Positions 9,419 through 18,862 of a DNA stretch of 64,000 nt are shown here, one piece after another. The DNA is from Roseomonas acroporae (lineage in GTDB: Bacteria; Pseudomonadota; Alphaproteobacteria; Acetobacterales; Acetobacteraceae): positions 1 through 64,000 of the forward strand of contig NZ_JALPRX010000001.1 of NCBI RefSeq assembly GCF_023223525.1. Direction: 5' to 3'. The stretch's first letter is position 1, and each line of letters opens with the position of its first letter. A program made the translations under genes and the position numbers. The notes beneath the pieces were generated by a model, which was given only the letters and a program-made list of their open reading frames with translations, was not told the origin of the DNA and made no database searches.

Positions 9419-9460
9419 GGCGCGGTCGGTTCCGGCGGTCTGCCGCGAACCGACCGCGCC
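9419..9460 (+). terminator. Strong hairpin after the cold-shock gene
   Basis: A perfect 14-bp stem (GGCGCGGTCGGTTC at 9419-9432 with its complement at 9447-9460) encloses a loop that can pair further (CGGC/GCCG). It begins 8 bases after the csp stop. No T-run follows, so it is either a terminator working without a U-tract or a 3'-end stabiliser. Confidence 0.6.
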
Positions 9461-9667
9461 GGCCCTGTCCGGCCGCGGCGCCCTCCAGGCGCACCGGCCG
9501 GCCAGCGAATTCTTCCGGCGCGGTGCCGGGTCGGGGTCGGGATGTCGACGCCGCCGAGGCCGATGCCGTCGAACCGGCGTGGCCGCCAATCCGCGGCCAT
9601 TGTCCCAACGAACAACGAACGAAAGGCACGCGCCCCGCTTCGGCGCCAGGCCGTGTGATCGCACATC

Positions 9668-9823
9668 ATGATTTCTCACCAAATTCCCGCCCACCATGCC
9701 GCCCCCGACCCTCTGGCCGAGGTTGACGGCAAGGTGCCCACGCCTCTCGCCGGTCCCGTGACCGAGCTGCCCGGCTTCTCCCAGGAGGAGTTGCGCCGCC
9801 TCGTCATGGAAGTGGTCGGCTAG
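9668..9823 (+). CDS. Small ORF of 51 codons, unknown product
   Basis: The open frame starts with ATG (MISHQIPAHHAAPDPL), is preceded by an in-frame TGA at 9656, and ends in a charged helix (FSQEELRRLVMEVVG). It is proline-rich in the middle. The C-terminal helix has the amphipathic look of real small proteins. No clear ribosome-binding site is visible, and it stands alone between csp and alaS. I do not recognise the family. Confidence 0.45.
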   Translation: MISHQIPAHHAAPDPLAEVDGKVPTPLAGPVTELPGFSQEELRRLVMEVVG

Positions 9824-9978
9824 CGCGTTCCCAGGCTGGGCGCACGCGCCCGGCGGTTCCGGGAAACGCGCCAGGTCAGAAGGCTCCAGGATGCTGCCGG
9901 GCCGGGCGCGGCAGCCCGGCATCCCGAAGAGTGCACTAGAGCGGAACGCAGACCAGTTGGGACTGCATGCCGCCCCAT

Positions 9979-10066
9979 CCATTGTTTCCCGAGCGGATTC
10001 ACGCCTCCGGGCGTAGCCGCCCTCCGGCGATCCGCTCTGGAAACGATGGCCGGAGCGGATCGCCGG
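9979..10066. repeat. Nested inverted repeats upstream of alaS
   Basis: The left arm CCATTGTTTCCCGAGCGGAT (9979-9998) is inverted at 10030-10049 with two mismatches, one of them a G-U wobble. The inner part of the right arm (CCGGCGATCCGCTCTGG, 10025-10041) is inverted once more at 10050-10066. This gives alternative hairpins in a 639-bp gene-free stretch (9824-10462). It could be a small palindromic repeat of the REP or MITE type. Apart from this and the region serving as the alaS leader, I see nothing else in the stretch. Confidence 0.5.
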
Positions 10067-10462
10067 CGGGCCGAGAGGCCTGCGGGCGTTCAGCGGTGCC
10101 GGCCACGATGGACCGAAGGCGGCATGCGGCCGCAGCCGGTCTGGCCCCGGCCGAGGAAGGCACCGGGCCGCCCACGGTCTCCGGCGTCGATGCCACCCGG
10201 GGCATGGCAGGTGTCCCCCGCCGCCGTCGGATGTCCATTCCTTCGCCCGCCCCCGCTGCCCCGCGTTCCGCCGCCGACCCCGCGTCGCCGCACCATGCCG
10301 CCTCTCGACGTCATCAGGCGCAGCGGCTACGAGACTCGGCCGCTTCGGCCGGGGCAGGCCGGGTCCGGGGATGGCCCGGGGAATACGGTCCAGGGGTGTC
10401 TCCCAGGGGCAGGGCCCGGGGGACGGGAAGCGGGCGGCAGAGCGGGGCACACGCAGCGGACC

Positions 10463-13111
10463 ATGACCAGCAGCAACGACATTCGCGCCACCTACCTCGA
10501 CTTCTTCGCCCGCAACGGCCACCAGGTGGTCGAAAGCTCGCCGCTGGTGCCGCGCAACGACCCGACGCTGATGTTCGCGAACTCCGGCATGGTCCAGTTC
10601 AAGAACGTCTTCACCGGGCAGGAGCGGCGCCCCTACAACCGCGCCACCACGGCCCAGAAATGCGTCCGCGCCGGCGGCAAGCACAACGACCTCGACAATG
10701 TCGGCTACACCGCCCGGCACCATACCTTCTTCGAGATGCTGGGGAATTTCTCCTTCGGCGACTACTTCAAGGAACAGGCCATCGCCTATGCCTGGGATCT
10801 GGTGACGAAGGACTTCTCGCTGCCCGCGGAGAAGCTGCTCGTCACCGTGTTCTCCGAGGATGACGACGCGGCCGCCTACTGGAAGAAGATCGCCGGGCTG
10901 CCGGACAGCCGGATCATCCGCATCCCGACATCCGACAATTTCTGGCGCATGGGCGATACCGGCCCGTGCGGCCCCTGCTCCGAGATCTTCTACGACCACG
11001 GCCCCTCCATCCCGGGCGGCCCGCCCGGCTCGCCGGACGAGGACGGGGACCGCTTCATCGAGATCTGGAACCTCGTCTTCATGCAGTACGAGGAGGGGCC
11101 GCCCGGCGTCCGCGCGCCGCTGCCGCGCCCCTCGATCGACACCGGCATGGGGCTGGAGCGCTTCGCCGCCATCCTCCAGGGCGTGCACGACAATTACGAC
11201 ACGGACACGCTGCGCGCCCTGATCCTGGCCAGCGCCGAGGCCACCGGGCAGGACCCGGACGGGCCGTTCAAGGTCAGCCACCGCGTCGTCGCCGACCACC
11301 TCCGCGCCTCCGCCTTCCTGATCGCCGACGGGGTGCTGCCCTCCAACGAGGGCCGCGGCTACGTGCTGCGCCGCATCATGCGCCGTGCCATGCGCCACGC
11401 GCACCTGATGGGCACGAAGGAGCCGCTGCTCTACCGCCTGGTGCCGGCGCTGGTGCGGCAGATGGGCGTCGCCTATCCCGAGTTGGGCCGTGCCGAGGCG
11501 CTGATCGTCGAGACTCTGCGGCTGGAGGAGACGCGCTTCCGCTCGCTGCTGGAGCGCGGCCTCGGCCTGCTGGCCGAGGAGACCGGGCGGCTCGGCGGCG
11601 GGCAGACCCTGCCCGGCGAGGTGGCGTTCCGCCTCTACGACACCTACGGCTTCCCGCTCGACCTGACCCAGGACGCGCTGCGCGCCGAGGGCCGCGCCGT
11701 GGACGTGGAGGGCTTCAACGCCGCCATGGCCGAGCAGCGCCGCCGCGCCCGCGCCGCCTGGGCCGGCTCCGGCGAGGCCGCCACCGAGACGGTGTGGTTC
11801 GACCTCAAGGAGAAGCTCGGCGCCACCGAATTCCTCGGCTACTCGACCGAGACGGCCGAGGCCGAGATCACCGGCCTGGTCGTCGCCGGCCAAGTGACGG
11901 ACCGCGCCTCGGTCGGGCAGGAGGTCGCCGTCATCCTGAACCAGACGCCCTTCTACGCGGAGAGCGGCGGCCAGGTGGGGGATACCGGCACCATCACCGC
12001 CGGCGATTCGCTGTGCATCGCCGTGCGCGACACGCAGAAGAAGCTGGGCGGGCTGTTCGTGCATCTCGGCTTCGTCGAGCAGGGCGAGGCGACGGTCGGC
12101 ATGGCGGTGCAGGCCGAGGTGGACCATGGGCGGCGCACCGCGATCCGCGCGCACCACTCCGCCACCCACCTGCTGCACGAGGCGCTGCGCCGCCGGCTCG
12201 GCGAGCACGTGACGCAGAAGGGCAGCCTGAACGCGCCGGACCGGCTGCGCTTCGACGTCTCCCACCCCGCGCCGATGTCGGCCGAGGACCTCGCCTGGGT
12301 GGAGAACGAGGTGAACGCCCGCGTGCGCGAGAACGCCGAGGTGACGACCCGGCTGATGACGCCCGAGGCGGCGGTCGAGGCCGGCGCCATGGCGCTGTTC
12401 GGCGAGAAGTACGGCGATGAGGTCCGCGTGGTCGGCATGGGCCAGGACCCGGCGGCGACGGCCAAGCACGGCATCTATTCGCTGGAGCTGTGCGGCGGCA
12501 CGCATGTGCGGCGCACCGGCGATATCGGCCTGTTCAAGATCGTCTCGGAAGGCGCCGTGGCTGCCGGCGTTCGGCGCGTGGAGGCGGTGACCGGCGATTC
12601 GGCGCTGCGCCGCATCGAGGAGGGCGACCGTCGGATGCAGGAGGTGGCGGCCGCGCTGCGCGTCTCGCCCGCCGAGGTGCCGGGGCGCGTCGCCGCGCTG
12701 GTCGAGGAGCGGCGCAGGCTGGAGCGCGAGCTGGGCGAGCTGCGGCGCAAGCTCGCCACGGGCGGCGGCGCGGCCGAGGTGGAGCAGGTGGCCGGGCTGC
12801 GCCTCGCCGCGCGCGACCTGGGCGAGACGCCGGCGCGCGACCTCAAGGGGCTGGCGGAAACCATCCTGAAGGGCGGCACCGCCGACGTGGTCGCGCTGGT
12901 CTCCAGCGCCGAGGGCAAGGCGAGCATCGTGGTCGGCGTCGCACCCGAGGCGAAGGGCAAGGCGGACGCGGTGGCGCTGGTGCGCGCGGCGAGCGCCGCG
13001 GTCGGCGGCAAGGGCGGCGGCGGCCGGCCGGACATGGCGCAGGCGGGCGGGCCGGACGGGGCGCGCACGGCCGAGGCGCTGGACGCGGTGCGCGCGGCGC
13101 TGGCGGGCTGA
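10463..13111 (+). CDS. alaS: Alanyl-tRNA synthetase
   Basis: An 882-residue enzyme that charges tRNA-Ala. The order is class II catalytic domain (motif 1 around [11 protein letters not shown], motif 2 [20 protein letters not shown], motif 3 [10 protein letters not shown]), tRNA-recognition domain, editing domain with the zinc-type motif [14 protein letters not shown] and later [13 protein letters not shown], and C-terminal DHHA1/C-Ala domain ending in [13 protein letters not shown]. The ATG at 10463 fits the family start ([19 protein letters not shown]). The upstream 640 bases carry no convincing gene, so it probably has its own promoter there. Confidence 0.97.
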   Translation: MTSSNDIRATYLDFFARNGHQVVESSPLVPRNDPTLMFANSGMVQFKNVFTGQERRPYNRATTAQKCVRAGGKHNDLDNVGYTARHHTFFEMLGNFSFGDYFKEQAIAYAWDLVTKDFSLPAEKLLVTVFSEDDDAAAYWKKIAGLPDSRIIRIPTSDNFWRMGDTGPCGPCSEIFYDHGPSIPGGPPGSPDEDGDRFIEIWNLVFMQYEEGPPGVRAPLPRPSIDTGMGLERFAAILQGVHDNYDTDTLRALILASAEATGQDPDGPFKVSHRVVADHLRASAFLIADGVLPSNEGRGYVLRRIMRRAMRHAHLMGTKEPLLYRLVPALVRQMGVAYPELGRAEALIVETLRLEETRFRSLLERGLGLLAEETGRLGGGQTLPGEVAFRLYDTYGFPLDLTQDALRAEGRAVDVEGFNAAMAEQRRRARAAWAGSGEAATETVWFDLKEKLGATEFLGYSTETAEAEITGLVVAGQVTDRASVGQEVAVILNQTPFYAESGGQVGDTGTITAGDSLCIAVRDTQKKLGGLFVHLGFVEQGEATVGMAVQAEVDHGRRTAIRAHHSATHLLHEALRRRLGEHVTQKGSLNAPDRLRFDVSHPAPMSAEDLAWVENEVNARVRENAEVTTRLMTPEAAVEAGAMALFGEKYGDEVRVVGMGQDPAATAKHGIYSLELCGGTHVRRTGDIGLFKIVSEGAVAAGVRRVEAVTGDSALRRIEEGDRRMQEVAAALRVSPAEVPGRVAALVEERRRLERELGELRRKLATGGGAAEVEQVAGLRLAARDLGETPARDLKGLAETILKGGTADVVALVSSAEGKASIVVGVAPEAKGKADAVALVRAASAAVGGKGGGGRPDMAQAGGPDGARTAEALDAVRAALAG

Positions 13112-13117
13112 AAAGGC

Positions 13118-13311
13118 GGGGAGGGCGTTGCCCTCCCTGCGACCCTCTCACCAAAGGGCGAAGCCCCTTTGGAAACCCCGTTCGGATTCAGGCCTCGACG
13201 GCTGAACCGTCGGGCCGGAAAACGCCGGCGGAGGTCCAGGAACCTGAGGTTCCTGGCGGAAGGGTCCAGGGAAGGCGGCGCCTTCCCTGGCGGGGTCCGG
13301 GGCGGAGCCCC
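13118..13311. repeat. Array of five different hairpins after alaS
   Basis: In 200 bases there are five separate inverted repeats: GGGAGGGC/GCCCTCCC (13119-13137), CCAAAGGG/CCCTTTGG (13151-13172), CCAGGAACC/GGTTCCTGG (13236-13256), CCAGGGAAGG/CCTTCCCTGG (13266-13290) and GGGGC/GCCCC (13299-13311). Such mosaic hairpin spacers recur between genes in GC-rich alphaproteobacteria. They end the alaS transcript and probably limit read-through into the importer operon. The 307-bp gap otherwise holds a less GC-rich stretch at 13340-13400 that may contain the livG promoter. Confidence 0.6.
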
Positions 13312-13418
13312 GAACGGCGCGCGCCCGCTCCCGATGTCATCGCAAAGCCACGGATAACCCAAAGTAATTTCCTTGCGCTGCACTGCACCGCTCGGCATAC
13401 CTGCGTCACCAGACCTGC

Positions 13419-14190
13419 ATGGGTCGCAAAAAGGGGAGCGCGTCCGGGTTGTCAGACTGCATCCTGGAAACGGAAGGGCTGACCAAGGAATTCCGGGGCT
13501 TCGTCGCGGTGAGCGACGTGGCGCTGCGGGTTCGCCGCGGCTCGATCCATGGGTTGATCGGCCCGAACGGCGCCGGCAAGACCACCTGTTTCAACCTGCT
13601 GACCAAGTTCCTGCAGCCGACGCGCGGCACCATCCGCTACGACGGGCGCGACATCACCTCCATGAAGCCGGCCGAGGTGGCGCGGCTCGGGCTGGTGCGC
13701 TCCTTCCAGATCTCGGCGGTGTTCCCGCACCTGACGGTGCTGGAGAACGTGCGCGTGGCGCTGCAGCGCGAGCGCGGCGGTTCCTACGACTTCTGGCGCT
13801 CCGAGACGCTGCTGCGCCGCTACGACGCGCGGGCGCGCGAGCTGCTGGAGGATGTGGGGCTGTCCGCCTATGCCGGCGCGCTGGCGGGCTCGCTGCCCTA
13901 TGGCCGCAAGCGCGCGCTGGAGATCGCGACGACGCTGGCGCTGGAGCCGGTCATGATGCTGCTCGACGAGCCGACGGCGGGCATGACGCACGAGGACGTG
14001 GACCGCATCGTGACGCTGGTGCGCCGCGTCGCGCAGGGGCGCACCGTGCTGATGGTCGAGCACAACCTCAAGGTGGTGGAAGGCCTCTGCGACCGCATCA
14101 CCGTGCTGACGCGCGGCAAGGTGCTGGCGGAGGGCGACTACGCCACCGTCTCCCGCAATCCCGAGGTGGTCGCCGCCTATCTCGGCTCGG

Positions 14191-14210
<20 letters not shown>
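13419..14210 (+). CDS. Branched-chain amino-acid type ABC transporter ATP-binding protein (LivG family)
   Basis: One of two ATPases of a HAAT-family importer, up to 263 residues. Walker A is GPNGAGKTT, the signature-like segment is LPYGRKRALEIATTLA, and Walker B is MMLLDEPTAGM followed by the switch His in VLMVEHNLKVV. The start may be ATG 13419, or TTG 13449, which has AAGGGGAG 10 bases upstream and removes ten non-conserved residues. It overlaps the next ATPase gene by 20 bases. The operon order is livG-livF-binding protein-binding protein-livH-livM. Confidence 0.9.
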
Positions 14211-14946
<736 letters not shown>

Positions 14947-14978
14947 ACGCGCGCCGGAACGAGGGAGTGACGAATCCG

Positions 14979-16223
14979 ATGACGCTGGACCGCCGCAGCC
15001 TGATCCGCACGGCCGCCCTGGCTGCCGCCGTGCCCGCCCTGGGTGCGCTGCCCTCCGGCCGTGCCCGCGCGCAGGCGGGGACCACGTTGAAGATCGGCGT
15101 GCTGACCGACATGAGCGGCACCTACCGCGACATCTCCGGCCCCACCTCGGTGGCCTGCGTGCGCCAGGCGGTGCAGGATTTCGGCAGCCACGGCTTCAAC
15201 GTCGAGGTGCTGACCGGCGACCACCAGAACAAGCCCGATGTCGGCTCCAACATCGCCCGGCAATGGTTCGACCGCGACGGGGTGGACGTGGTGGTGGACG
15301 TGCCGACCTCCTCGGTCGGCCTCGCCATCGCGGGCGTGGCGCGCGAGAAGAACAAGGTGTGCCTGAACTCCACCAGCGCCACCTCCGACCTGACCGGCTC
15401 CGCCTGCACGCCCAATACCATCCACGTCACCTACGACACCTACATGCTGGCCAGGTCCACCGGCGGCGCGATGGTGAAGGCCGGCGGCGACACCTGGTTC
15501 TTCATCACCGCCGACTACGCCTTCGGCCACGCGCTGGAGCGCGACACGACGCGCTTCGTGCAGGCGGCGGGCGGGCGCGTGGTGGGCAGCGTCAAGCATC
15601 CCTTCCCCGGCACCACCGACTTCTCCTCCTTCCTGGTGCAGGCGCAGGCCAGCCGGGCCAAGGTGATCGGCCTCGCCAATGCCGGCGTCGACACCGTCAA
15701 CGCGGTGAAGCAGGCGGCCGAATTCGGCGTCACCCGGCGCGGCACCAAGATCGCCGTGCTGCTGATGTTCATCAACGATGTGCACGGCCTCGGCCTGCGC
15801 ACGGCGCAGGGTCTGGTCTGCACCGAGACCTTCTACTGGGACCTCAACGACCGCACCCGCGCCTTCACCAGCCGGGTGAAGGACAAATTGAACAACAACT
15901 ACCCGGCCATGTCCTCGGCCGGGAACTACGCCTCGGTGCTGCACTACCTCAAGGTCGCGGCCGAGATGGGCGCCGACAAGGCGAAGGTCTCGGGCGCCGA
16001 GACGGTGAGCCGGATGAAGGCGATGCCGACCGACGACGACGTGTTCGGCCAGGGCAGGATCCGCGAGGACGGGCGCTGGGTTCACCCGGCCTACCTCTTC
16101 GAGGTGAAGAAGCCCGAGGAATCGAAGGGGCCCTGGGACTACTACAAGCTGCTGCAGACCACCGCGGCGGACGAGGCGTTCCGGCCGCTCTCCGAGGGCG
16201 GCTGCCCGCTGGTGCGCGGCTGA
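14979..16223 (+). CDS. Periplasmic amino-acid/amide-type ABC binding protein, copy 1
   Basis: About 414 residues, Leu/Ile/Val-binding-protein fold (peripla_BP_6). The N terminus carries a twin-arginine type signal (DRRSLIRTAALAAAVPALG, cleavage near ARAQA), so it is probably exported folded by Tat. The mature part begins TLKIGVLTDMSGTYRDISGP, typical of HAAT receptors. ATG 14979 is preferred over GTG 14967 because the purine-rich GAGGGAG lies 11 bases upstream and the Tat motif then sits at the N terminus. It is closely similar to the next gene product; the ligand cannot be read from sequence. Confidence 0.9.
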   Translation: MTLDRRSLIRTAALAAAVPALGALPSGRARAQAGTTLKIGVLTDMSGTYRDISGPTSVACVRQAVQDFGSHGFNVEVLTGDHQNKPDVGSNIARQWFDRDGVDVVVDVPTSSVGLAIAGVAREKNKVCLNSTSATSDLTGSACTPNTIHVTYDTYMLARSTGGAMVKAGGDTWFFITADYAFGHALERDTTRFVQAAGGRVVGSVKHPFPGTTDFSSFLVQAQASRAKVIGLANAGVDTVNAVKQAAEFGVTRRGTKIAVLLMFINDVHGLGLRTAQGLVCTETFYWDLNDRTRAFTSRVKDKLNNNYPAMSSAGNYASVLHYLKVAAEMGADKAKVSGAETVSRMKAMPTDDDVFGQGRIREDGRWVHPAYLFEVKKPEESKGPWDYYKLLQTTAADEAFRPLSEGGCPLVRG

Positions 16224-16255
16224 ACGCTGCGCGCTGGCAGGGCGGCACGCCCGCG

Positions 16256-16303
16256 GGCGCGCTGCCGCGCCGTGAGCAAGGCGCGCTGCCGCGCCGTGAG
16301 CAA
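16256..16303. repeat. Tandem duplication of a 24-bp unit between the two binding-protein genes
   Basis: The unit GGCGCGCTGCCGCGCCGTGA plus GCAA is present twice in a row without mismatch (16256-16279 and 16280-16303). It lies in the 146-bp spacer between the two paralogous binding-protein genes and probably arose by replication slippage. The second copy ends 66 bases before the next ATG. Confidence 0.85.
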
Positions 16304-16369
16304 ATGGCCGGCGGGGCAGGGGAGGCGGGTGCCTGCCGGCCCCGCCATCGGTTCGGGGAAGGGACGGGA

Positions 16370-17602
16370 ATGACGGGTATCAGCAGGCGTGGGGTCCTCG
16401 CCGCCGGTGCCGCCGCCACGTTGGCCGGTGGCCGGACCGGCGGCGCGCGGGCGCAGTCGGCCAACACGATCCGGATCGGCGTGCTGAACGACCAGTCCGG
16501 CACCTACCGCGACGTGGGCGGCCCGACCGGCGTCGCCTGCGCGCAGCAGGCCGTGGCCGAGTTCTCGGCGCAGGGCTTCAACGTCGAGGTGCTTTCGGCC
16601 GACCACCAGAACAAGCCCGATGTCGGCGTCGCCATCGCCCGGCAGTGGATCGACCGCGACGGCGTCGACATGATCCTCGACGTGCCCACCTCCTCGGTGG
16701 CGCTGGCGATCGCCGGGGTGGCGCGGGAGAAGAACAAGGTCTTCGTCAATTCGGGCGCCGCCACCGCCGACCTCACTGGCCCGCAATGCTCGCCCAACAC
16801 GGTCCACTGGACCTACGACACCTACATGCTGGCGAGGTCCACCGGCGGCGCCATGGTGCGGGCGGGCGGCGATTCCTGGTTCTTCATCACCGCCGACTAC
16901 GCCTTCGGCCACGCCATGCAGCGCGACGCGACGCGCTTCGTGGAGGCGGCCGGCGGCCGCGTGGTGGGCTCGGCGCGCTACCCGTTCCCGGCCACCACCG
17001 ACTTCTCCGCCTTCCTGCTCCAGGCGCGCGCCAGCCGGGCCAAGGTGATCGGGCTGGTCAATGCCGGCGCCGACACGGTGAACAGCATCAAGCAGGCGCG
17101 GGAATTCGGCGCCACGCGCAGCGCCAGGCTCGCGGCGCTGCTGATGTACCTCAACGACGTGCACGCGCTGGGGCTGGAGACGGCGCAGGGCCTGGTGATG
17201 ACCGAGACCTTCTACTGGGACCTCAACGACCGCACCCGCGCCTTCACCCGCCGCGTGCTGCCGCGCACGCCGAACAACTACCCCAACATGAACCACGCCG
17301 GGAATTACGCCGGCACGCTGCACTACCTGAAGGCGGTGCAGGACATGGGCGTCGCCGCCGCCAGGGCGTCGGGCGTCGAGACGGTGAACCGCATGAAGGC
17401 GATGCCGACTGACGACGACTGCTTCGGCCCCGGCCGCATCCGCGAGGACGGGCGCAAGCTGCATCCCGCCTACCTGCTGGAGGCGAAGAAGCCCGCCGAG
17501 AGCCGCGCGCCGTGGGACTACTTCAAGGTGGTGCAGACCACCCCGGGCGACGAGGCCTTCCGGCCGCTCTCCGAGGGCGGCTGCCCGCTGGTGCGGAGCT
17601 GA
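16370..17602 (+). CDS. Periplasmic amino-acid/amide-type ABC binding protein, copy 2
   Basis: 410 residues, with a twin-arginine signal (SRRGVLAAGAAATLAGG, cleavage near ARAQS). The mature protein begins IRIGVLNDQSGTYRDVGGP and aligns end to end with copy 1, down to the identical C terminus FRPLSEGGCPLVR. Shared segments include EKNKV, WFFITADYAFGHA and TETFYWDLNDRTRAFT. Tandem duplication followed by divergence is the simplest origin. Two receptors feeding one LivHMGF core would widen the ligand range. The ATG has GGGACGGGA directly upstream. Confidence 0.9.
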   Translation: MTGISRRGVLAAGAAATLAGGRTGGARAQSANTIRIGVLNDQSGTYRDVGGPTGVACAQQAVAEFSAQGFNVEVLSADHQNKPDVGVAIARQWIDRDGVDMILDVPTSSVALAIAGVAREKNKVFVNSGAATADLTGPQCSPNTVHWTYDTYMLARSTGGAMVRAGGDSWFFITADYAFGHAMQRDATRFVEAAGGRVVGSARYPFPATTDFSAFLLQARASRAKVIGLVNAGADTVNSIKQAREFGATRSARLAALLMYLNDVHALGLETAQGLVMTETFYWDLNDRTRAFTRRVLPRTPNNYPNMNHAGNYAGTLHYLKAVQDMGVAAARASGVETVNRMKAMPTDDDCFGPGRIREDGRKLHPAYLLEAKKPAESRAPWDYFKVVQTTPGDEAFRPLSEGGCPLVRS

Positions 17603-17607
17603 GCGCC

Positions 17608-17934
17608 ATGGCGGCCGGTACCCTGGCGCCGCACGGCGCGCCGGCGTCGCCCATGGCGCTGCGCATGCCGTCCATCCCCGTGGCGCTGCGCATGCCGTCC
17701 ATCCCCGTGGCGCTGCGCTTGCCGTCCATCCCCGTGGCGCTGCGCTTGCCGTCTATCCCCGTGGCGCTGCGCGCCGGCAGCCTGCGCACCGGCATGCATG
17801 GCGGGCCGTTCGGCCAGCGCGCGGGCACGCTCCGCGCCGGCGCCGCGAGCCCGGCCGCCACTTCCGTCTGCACCCTCCCGGCCCATCCTGCCGAGCCGTC
17901 GGCGGGCGGGCCGGACCACCCGCCCCCTCGCTGA
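17608..17934 (+). other. Possible repeat-containing ORF (108 codons), doubtful gene
   Basis: An open frame begins with ATG 5 bases after the second binding-protein stop, with GGAG 9 bases upstream. It encodes four 9-residue repeats (M/L-PSIPVALR) followed by a low-complexity Gly/Ala/Pro tail. It has no recognisable domain, and the opposite strand is open as well, as expected for GC-rich repeats. It could be a translated spacer, or not a gene. It occupies most of the 372-bp gap before livH. Confidence 0.25.
17665..17772. repeat. Four tandem copies of a 27-bp unit (minisatellite)
   Basis: Units start at 17665, 17692, 17719 and 17746, each ending in CCGTGGCGCTGCGC. Copies 1-2 begin ATGCCG and copies 3-4 begin TTGCCG, with one further C-to-T change in copy 4; a partial copy precedes at 17653-17664. 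The unit length of 9 codons keeps the local frame. It is a candidate variable-number tandem repeat inside an ABC transporter operon. Confidence 0.9.
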
Positions 17935-17974
17935 CATCGCCCGAGCCGCCCGAGGGAACCACCAGGAACAACCA

Positions 17975-18859
17975 ATGGACGACATCTTCGGCATACCCGC
18001 GCCGCTGCTGTTCGGGCAATTGCTGCTCGGGCTGATCAACGGCGCCTTCTACGCGATGCTCTCGCTGGGCCTCGCGGTGATCTTCGGGCTGCTCAACATC
18101 ATCAACTTCACGCACGGCGCGCAGTTCATGATGGGCGCCTTCGTGGCGTGGATGCTGCTGAACTGGCTCGGCATCGGCTACTGGTGGGCGCTGCTGCTCT
18201 CGCCGCTGATCGTGGGCGCCATCGGCGTGGTGCTGGAACGGCTGCTGATCAGCCACCTCTACAAGCTCGACCACCTCTACGGCCTGCTGCTGACCTTCGG
18301 CCTCGCGCTGATCATCGAGGGGCTGTTCCGCAACTACTTCGGCTCCTCGGGCCTCGCCTACCGCATCCCGGAGGCGCTCAGCGACAGCTGGGACCTCGGC
18401 TTCATGTTCCTGCCCGTCTATCGCGGCTGGGTGGTGGTGGCGGCGGCGGTGATGTGCCTCGGCACCTGGCTGGTGATCGAGAAGACGCGCCTCGGCGCCT
18501 ATCTGCGCGCCGCCACCGAGAACGCGGCGCTGGTGCAGGCCTTCGGCGTCAACGTGCCGCGCATGGTCACGCTGACCTACGGCGCGGGCGTGGCGCTGGC
18601 CGCCTTCGCCGGCGTGCTGGCGGCGCCGATCTACTCGGTGAACCCGCAGATGGGCTCCAACCTCATCATCGTGGTCTTCGCCGTGGTGGTGATCGGCGGC
18701 ATGGGCTCGATCATGGGCGCCGTGCTGACCGGCTTCCTGCTCGGCGTGATCGAGGGGCTGACCAAGGTCTTCTGGCCCGAGGCCTCCGCCACGGTGGTGT
18801 TCGTCATCATGGTCATCGTCCTGCTGGTGCGACCCGCCGGCCTGTTCGGGAGGGCCTGA
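17975..18859 (+). CDS. Branched-chain amino-acid type ABC permease (LivH family)
   Basis: A 294-residue inner-membrane protein with about eight hydrophobic segments. Family motifs are GLINGAFYAMLSLGLAVIFG near the N terminus, LLNIINFTHGAQFMMGAF, and the cytoplasmic ATPase-contact segment RAATENAALVQAFGVNV. The C-terminal VVVIGGMGSIMGAVLTGFLLG is typical. AGGA lies 8 bases upstream of the ATG. It forms the translocation pore with the following LivM-type subunit. Confidence 0.93.
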   Translation: MDDIFGIPAPLLFGQLLLGLINGAFYAMLSLGLAVIFGLLNIINFTHGAQFMMGAFVAWMLLNWLGIGYWWALLLSPLIVGAIGVVLERLLISHLYKLDHLYGLLLTFGLALIIEGLFRNYFGSSGLAYRIPEALSDSWDLGFMFLPVYRGWVVVAAAVMCLGTWLVIEKTRLGAYLRAATENAALVQAFGVNVPRMVTLTYGAGVALAAFAGVLAAPIYSVNPQMGSNLIIVVFAVVVIGGMGSIMGAVLTGFLLGVIEGLTKVFWPEASATVVFVIMVIVLLVRPAGLFGRA

Positions 18860-18862
18860 GAC

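Noticed and set aside
9967-10462. Coding extension upstream of the alaS ATG
   Set aside because: The in-frame extension is Pro/Arg-rich low complexity; AlaRS homology begins at the ATG at 10463.
9398-12505. A 1035-codon open frame on the minus strand opposite alaS
   Set aside because: Antisense frame caused by high GC codon bias; alaS is fully recognisable on the plus strand and the antisense product is His/Arg/Gln-rich without domains.
17665-17772. Short tandem repeats as a possible CRISPR array
   Set aside because: The 27-bp units are directly adjacent with no unique spacers, and no cas genes are near.
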